8,814 nt of DNA, from assembly GCA_913774725.1 (NCBI GenBank), contig CAJYIG010000148.1, positions 1 through 8,814 on the forward strand, written 5' to 3'. This document shows, piece by piece, positions 6,241 to 8,814 of the stretch; position 1 is the first letter of the stretch; each line of letters opens with the position of its first letter. A model generated the notes under the pieces. The model was given only the letters and a program-made list of their open reading frames with translations, was not told the DNA's origin and searched no databases. Source of the DNA: an uncultured Curtobacterium sp. (GTDB taxonomy: Bacteria > Actinomycetota > Actinomycetes > Actinomycetales > Microbacteriaceae). The position numbers and the translations under genes are program-made.

Positions 6241-7134
6241 ATGACGTTCAACGAGGACTCGCAGCTCAGCGGCGGGAAGGTGAAGCGCCGCGGCCGGGCG
6301 GCGGTGCTCGGCGGCGGCGGGGTCGGCGTCGCCGCGATCGTGGTGTTCCTCATCGCCCAGTTCACGAGTGTCGACCTGAGCGGCCTCGTCGGCGACGGCA
6401 GCGGCACCACGCAGATCCAGCAGCAGGAGGAGACGGTGCAGCCCGCCGAGGAGTGCCGCACCGGCCGCGACGCGAACCAGCGCGTGGAGTGCCGGATGGA
6501 GGGCGCCGCGGAGTCGCTCGACGCCTACTGGACGGACCAGGCCGACGCCCTCGGCATCGCGTACACGACGCCCGCCTTCTGGCTCTTCGACGGGTCGACG
6601 GACACTGGGTGCGGCCAGGCCTCGGCGGCGACCGGCCCGTTCTACTGCCCGCCGGACCGCGCGATCTACCTCGACACCGCGTTCTACGACGACCTGCAGT
6701 CCCGGTACGGCTCGTCCGGCGGTCCGCTCGCGCAGATGTACGTCGTCGCGCACGAGTGGGGCCACCACGTGCAGCAGCTCCAGGGCACCTTCGCCGACAC
6801 CGACCGCTCGGGCACCGGCGCGTCGTCGGGCAGCGTCCGCGTCGAGCTGCAGGCGGACTGCTACGCGGGCGCCTGGGTCGGCTCGGCCGCCACGACCCGT
6901 GACGCGTCCGGCGAGACCTTCTTCGAACCGGTCACCCGGGCGCAGATCGCCGACGCGCTGTCCGCCGCGAGCGCCGTCGGTGACGACAGCATCCAGGAGC
7001 GGGCGACCGGCCGGGTCGACCCCGACTCCTTCACGCACGGTTCGAGCGCGCAGCGGCAGGCGTGGTTCACGCGTGGGTACGAGCGCGGCGCGACGGCGTG
7101 CGACACGTTCAGCGTCCCCGGCTCGCAGCTCTAG
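6241..7134 (+). CDS. Membrane-anchored neutral zinc metallopeptidase (YpfJ family)
   Basis: A 297-residue predicted zinc peptidase of the putative neutral zinc metallopeptidase family (YpfJ). A short cytoplasmic N-terminus with KVKRRGR (13-19) is followed by one membrane span (about 20-42) in an N-in orientation, so the catalytic domain should face the outside. The active site is VVAHEWGHHVQ (168-178): His171, Glu172 and His175 form the HExxH motif, and Glu202 in VELQADCYAGAW is the likely third ligand. FWLFDGSTDTGCGQASAATG (113-132) and FYCPPDRAIYLD (134-145) are characteristic. Cysteines at 72, 84, 124, 136, 207 and 287 could form disulfides, which would fit with the thioredoxin-fold protein encoded nearby. 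The substrate is unknown for the family. The start at 6241 has no good ribosome site and may be leaderless. The frame stays open far upstream, antisense to the two preceding genes, but that part shows no homology. Confidence 0.93.
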   Translation: MTFNEDSQLSGGKVKRRGRAAVLGGGGVGVAAIVVFLIAQFTSVDLSGLVGDGSGTTQIQQQEETVQPAEECRTGRDANQRVECRMEGAAESLDAYWTDQADALGIAYTTPAFWLFDGSTDTGCGQASAATGPFYCPPDRAIYLDTAFYDDLQSRYGSSGGPLAQMYVVAHEWGHHVQQLQGTFADTDRSGTGASSGSVRVELQADCYAGAWVGSAATTRDASGETFFEPVTRAQIADALSAASAVGDDSIQERATGRVDPDSFTHGSSAQRQAWFTRGYERGATACDTFSVPGSQL

Positions 7135-7202
7135 ACGGGCGACGACCGAGGCCCGGGACCGCCGCGGCGCCGTGGCGGCTTCGGTGCTCCTCGGGAATGC
7201 TG

Positions 7203-7255
7203 CGCGGAAGCGACAGAGCATCGCCAGATGATCCGCGAGCACTGTCGCTTCCGCG
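7203..7255. terminator. Long hairpin between convergent genes
   Basis: CGCGGAAGCGACAG (7203-7216) and CTGTCGCTTCCGCG (7242-7255) form a perfect 14-bp stem. The inner part pairs further after one A-A mismatch: GC 7218-7219 with 7239-7240, and TCGC 7221-7224 with 7235-7238, leaving A7220 bulged and a ten-base loop. It sits between the ends of the metallopeptidase (7134) and the DsbA-like gene (7303), so a bidirectional terminator is the simplest reading. There is no T-run on either side, which is not unusual in high-GC actinobacteria. A dispersed repetitive palindrome is the alternative. The rest of 7135-7302 shows nothing else. Confidence 0.65.
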
Positions 7256-7302
7256 GACCACTCCGGGTCGACCGCCTCCCCGCGCGCCGGCGCAGCCGGA
7301 CG

Positions 7303-8217
7303 TCAGCCGGCGGATGCGCTCGCGGAGGGGGTCGGCGTGGCCGTCGGCGACGGCGTCGCCTCCGTCGCGCCCGCCGCCGACACCACGAAGGTGCGGAAGT
7401 CGTCGTTGGTGATCGGCGCGGTCAGCTCGTACTGCTTGCCGTTCACGAGCACCAGGGGCGGCCCGGGGAACTCGCTGAGCGACGACCCGGGGATGTCCCC
7501 ACCGGTCACGTCGGCCGTGCGCTCGTCGACCCACTTGACGTAGGTCTGGTCACGGATGCAGTCGCGGATCGCCGCGGTGTCCCGCACCCCGTCGACCCCG
7601 GTGACGATCCGCTCGAGCTGCGCGTCGGTGAGCCCGGAGGTGCCCTGTTCGGGCTGGCGCGCGAAGAGCGCCTGGTTCACGGCGTAGAACTGGTCGGGCG
7701 ACCGGTCCGCGACGCAGGCGGCGGCGTTCGCGGCGCGCAGCGAGTACTTCGTGCCCTGCGAGCGGTTCGTCAGCACGGCGACGGGGTGGATGTCCACCGT
7801 CGCGGCGCCGGACTCGGCGAGGCCCGCGATGTAGTCGCCGTTCGCCTTCTCGAACTGGGCGCAGGTGTCGCAGAGGTAGTCGACGTACATGGTGATGCGC
7901 ACCGGGTCGGAGGTGCCGGTCGCGCTCGGCGACGGGGCTGCGGCAGCGTCCACGGCCTTCAGGTCCTGCCCGATGGTGATGCCGCCACGGGACATCGTGG
8001 ACGGACCGGGACCCGCAGGCCCGACCGAGTCGACGAGCACGAGGGTGACGACCGCCACCGCGGCGAGCAGCACGACCCCGAGGCCGACCTGCAGCCCGAG
8101 ACGGGTCCCGCGCTGCCGGCGCTTCTGCTGCGTCCGGGCGCGCTGGGCCCGTTGCCGTGCGGCCTCTCGTCGTTCGTTGCGCGCGGCGCGTGCGTCACCC
8201 TCGGGGCGGTTGGTCAT
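7303..8217 (-). CDS. Membrane-anchored DsbA/thioredoxin-fold protein
   Basis: A 304-residue protein with a very basic cytoplasmic N-terminus (about 8-39, rich in Arg and Gln), one membrane span (about 40-63), a linker and an extracellular thioredoxin-fold domain. The redox centre is YVDYLCDTCAQFEK (111-124) with Cys116 and Cys119. A second pair, Cys168 and Cys220, lies in the helical insert typical of DsbA-like proteins. FPGPPLVLVNG (250-260) occupies the cis-proline position. It probably makes or reshuffles disulfides in exported proteins; an oxidising partner is not encoded here. The C-terminus (285-304) is a low-complexity Ser/Thr/Pro/Ala tail. The ATG at 8217 begins the basic segment; GAGGA about 11 bases upstream is a weak ribosome site. 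Upstream in-frame codons to 8406 are rejected because they cross the likely promoter. It is divergent from the ABC transporter gene. Confidence 0.88.
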   Translation of the reverse strand: MTNRPEGDARAARNERREAARQRAQRARTQQKRRQRGTRLGLQVGLGVVLLAAVAVVTLVLVDSVGPAGPGPSTMSRGGITIGQDLKAVDAAAAPSPSATGTSDPVRITMYVDYLCDTCAQFEKANGDYIAGLAESGAATVDIHPVAVLTNRSQGTKYSLRAANAAACVADRSPDQFYAVNQALFARQPEQGTSGLTDAQLERIVTGVDGVRDTAAIRDCIRDQTYVKWVDERTADVTGGDIPGSSLSEFPGPPLVLVNGKQYELTAPITNDDFRTFVVSAAGATEATPSPTATPTPSASASAG

Positions 8218-8291
8218 GCGTCGATGGTCCTCACGTTGATCCTGACGTCCGCACGGCCTCACCTTCCCCCGTACGCCGGACGGACCCGCCG

Positions 8292-8321
8292 ATCGTAGTG
8301 GTCCGTCCTGGGACCAGCCAA
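8292..8321 (-). promoter_or_regulatory. Candidate promoter of the DsbA-like gene
   Basis: On the minus strand TTGGCT (8321-8316) and TACGAT (8297-8292) resemble -35 and -10 elements with an 18-bp spacer. This is the best sigma-70-type pair in the window and would give a leader of roughly 65-70 bases before the ATG at 8217. Confidence 0.45.
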
Positions 8322-8375
8322 CCAGGTCGGACCGGACACTGGCGCTGGCGGGGGAAGTCGTGTTGTATGAGCAGC

Positions 8376-8395
8376 GATGGTCGACGGCGACCATC
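8376..8395. promoter_or_regulatory. 8-4-8 inverted repeat upstream of the ABC ATPase gene
   Basis: GATGGTCG and CGACCATC flank ACGG with perfect 8-bp arms. A plus-strand TATGAG at 8366-8371 could be a -10 element, which would put the expected transcription start inside this repeat. That fits an operator for a dimeric sugar regulator, although a leader hairpin is also possible. The -35 region for TATGAG is weak. Confidence 0.4.
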
Positions 8396-8432
8396 CGGGG
8401 CCCCAACGGGCAACCGCTTCACTACGGATCGT

Positions 8433-8450
8433 CCGGCACGTACCTGCCGG
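8433..8450 (+). promoter_or_regulatory. Small inverted repeat just before the ABC ATPase ribosome site
   Basis: CCGGCA and TGCCGG are separated by six bases (CGTACC) and end directly before the Shine-Dalgarno-like GAAGGAAGG (8452-8460). The stem could form in the mRNA and affect translation, or serve as a binding site. Its shortness makes chance a real possibility in DNA this rich in G and C. Confidence 0.25.
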
Positions 8451-8471
8451 TGAAGGAAGGATCGAACGCTC

Positions 8472-8814
<343 letters not shown>

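Noticed and set aside
6208..7242. 344-codon minus-strand open frame
   Set aside because: It is antisense to the HExxH metallopeptidase and is Arg/Ala-rich without motifs.
7203..7255. Terminal inverted repeats of a small mobile element
   Set aside because: Only 25 bases lie between the arms and no flanking target duplication is visible; a hairpin is simpler.
7228..8298. 356-codon plus-strand open frame
   Set aside because: It is antisense to the DsbA-like gene with its CxxC centre and has no recognisable domain.

Overview
This is about 8.8 kb of very GC-rich, densely coding DNA with strong third-position G/C bias, probably from a chromosome. Long antisense open frames without homology shadow the real genes. 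The gene set and protein styles fit an actinobacterium, most likely a member of Microbacteriaceae; Curtobacterium is my guess from overall flavour and cannot be proven here. There is no rRNA, tRNA, insertion sequence, phage gene or CRISPR array. The window reads as ordinary chromosomal metabolism and cell-envelope genes, with several small sequence oddities between them.

Layout: (1) 1-160, gene-free edge with a perfect 16-bp palindrome. (2) 161-1144 (+), a multi-membrane-span acyltransferase of the acyltransferase-3 / fucose 4-O-acetylase type. (3) 1151-1235, five tandem copies of a 17-bp unit that run into the end of the next, convergent gene. (4) 2252-1221 (-), an aldo/keto reductase. (5) 2399-2328 (-), a short remnant that duplicates the end of the following gene. 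(6) 3190-2399 (-), an alpha/beta hydrolase. (7) 3225-3995 (+), a stand-alone NAD(P)H-hydrate epimerase, divergent from the hydrolase. (8) A two-gene minus-strand unit at 6138-4020: a glycerol-dehydrogenase-type iron-containing alcohol dehydrogenase, followed 34 bp later by a class I aldolase-like protein related to the C-terminal domain of IolC (DUF2090). (9) 6241-7134 (+), a membrane-anchored neutral zinc metallopeptidase of the YpfJ family, divergent from the dehydrogenase across 102 bp. (10) 7135-7302, a convergent gap with a long hairpin. (11) 8217-7303 (-), a membrane-anchored DsbA/thioredoxin-fold protein. (12) 8472 to the right edge (+), the N-terminal part of a carbohydrate ABC transporter ATPase of the UgpC/MsmK/MsiK type, with two inverted repeats in its leader.

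How they work together: the only likely functional pair is the dehydrogenase and aldolase, probably one transcript for polyol or sugar carbon use. The others look like independent housekeeping, repair, redox or envelope functions. Four starts (acyltransferase, aldo/keto reductase, hydrolase, metallopeptidase) lack a good Shine-Dalgarno and instead have a TAnnnT hexamer just upstream, as expected for leaderless mRNAs, which are common in Actinobacteria. I found no convincing undescribed multi-gene system. The most interesting items are the 17-bp array built from a gene's stop-codon region, the duplicated hydrolase tail, the dehydrogenase/IolC-like aldolase pair, and the hairpins and palindromes in regulatory gaps.
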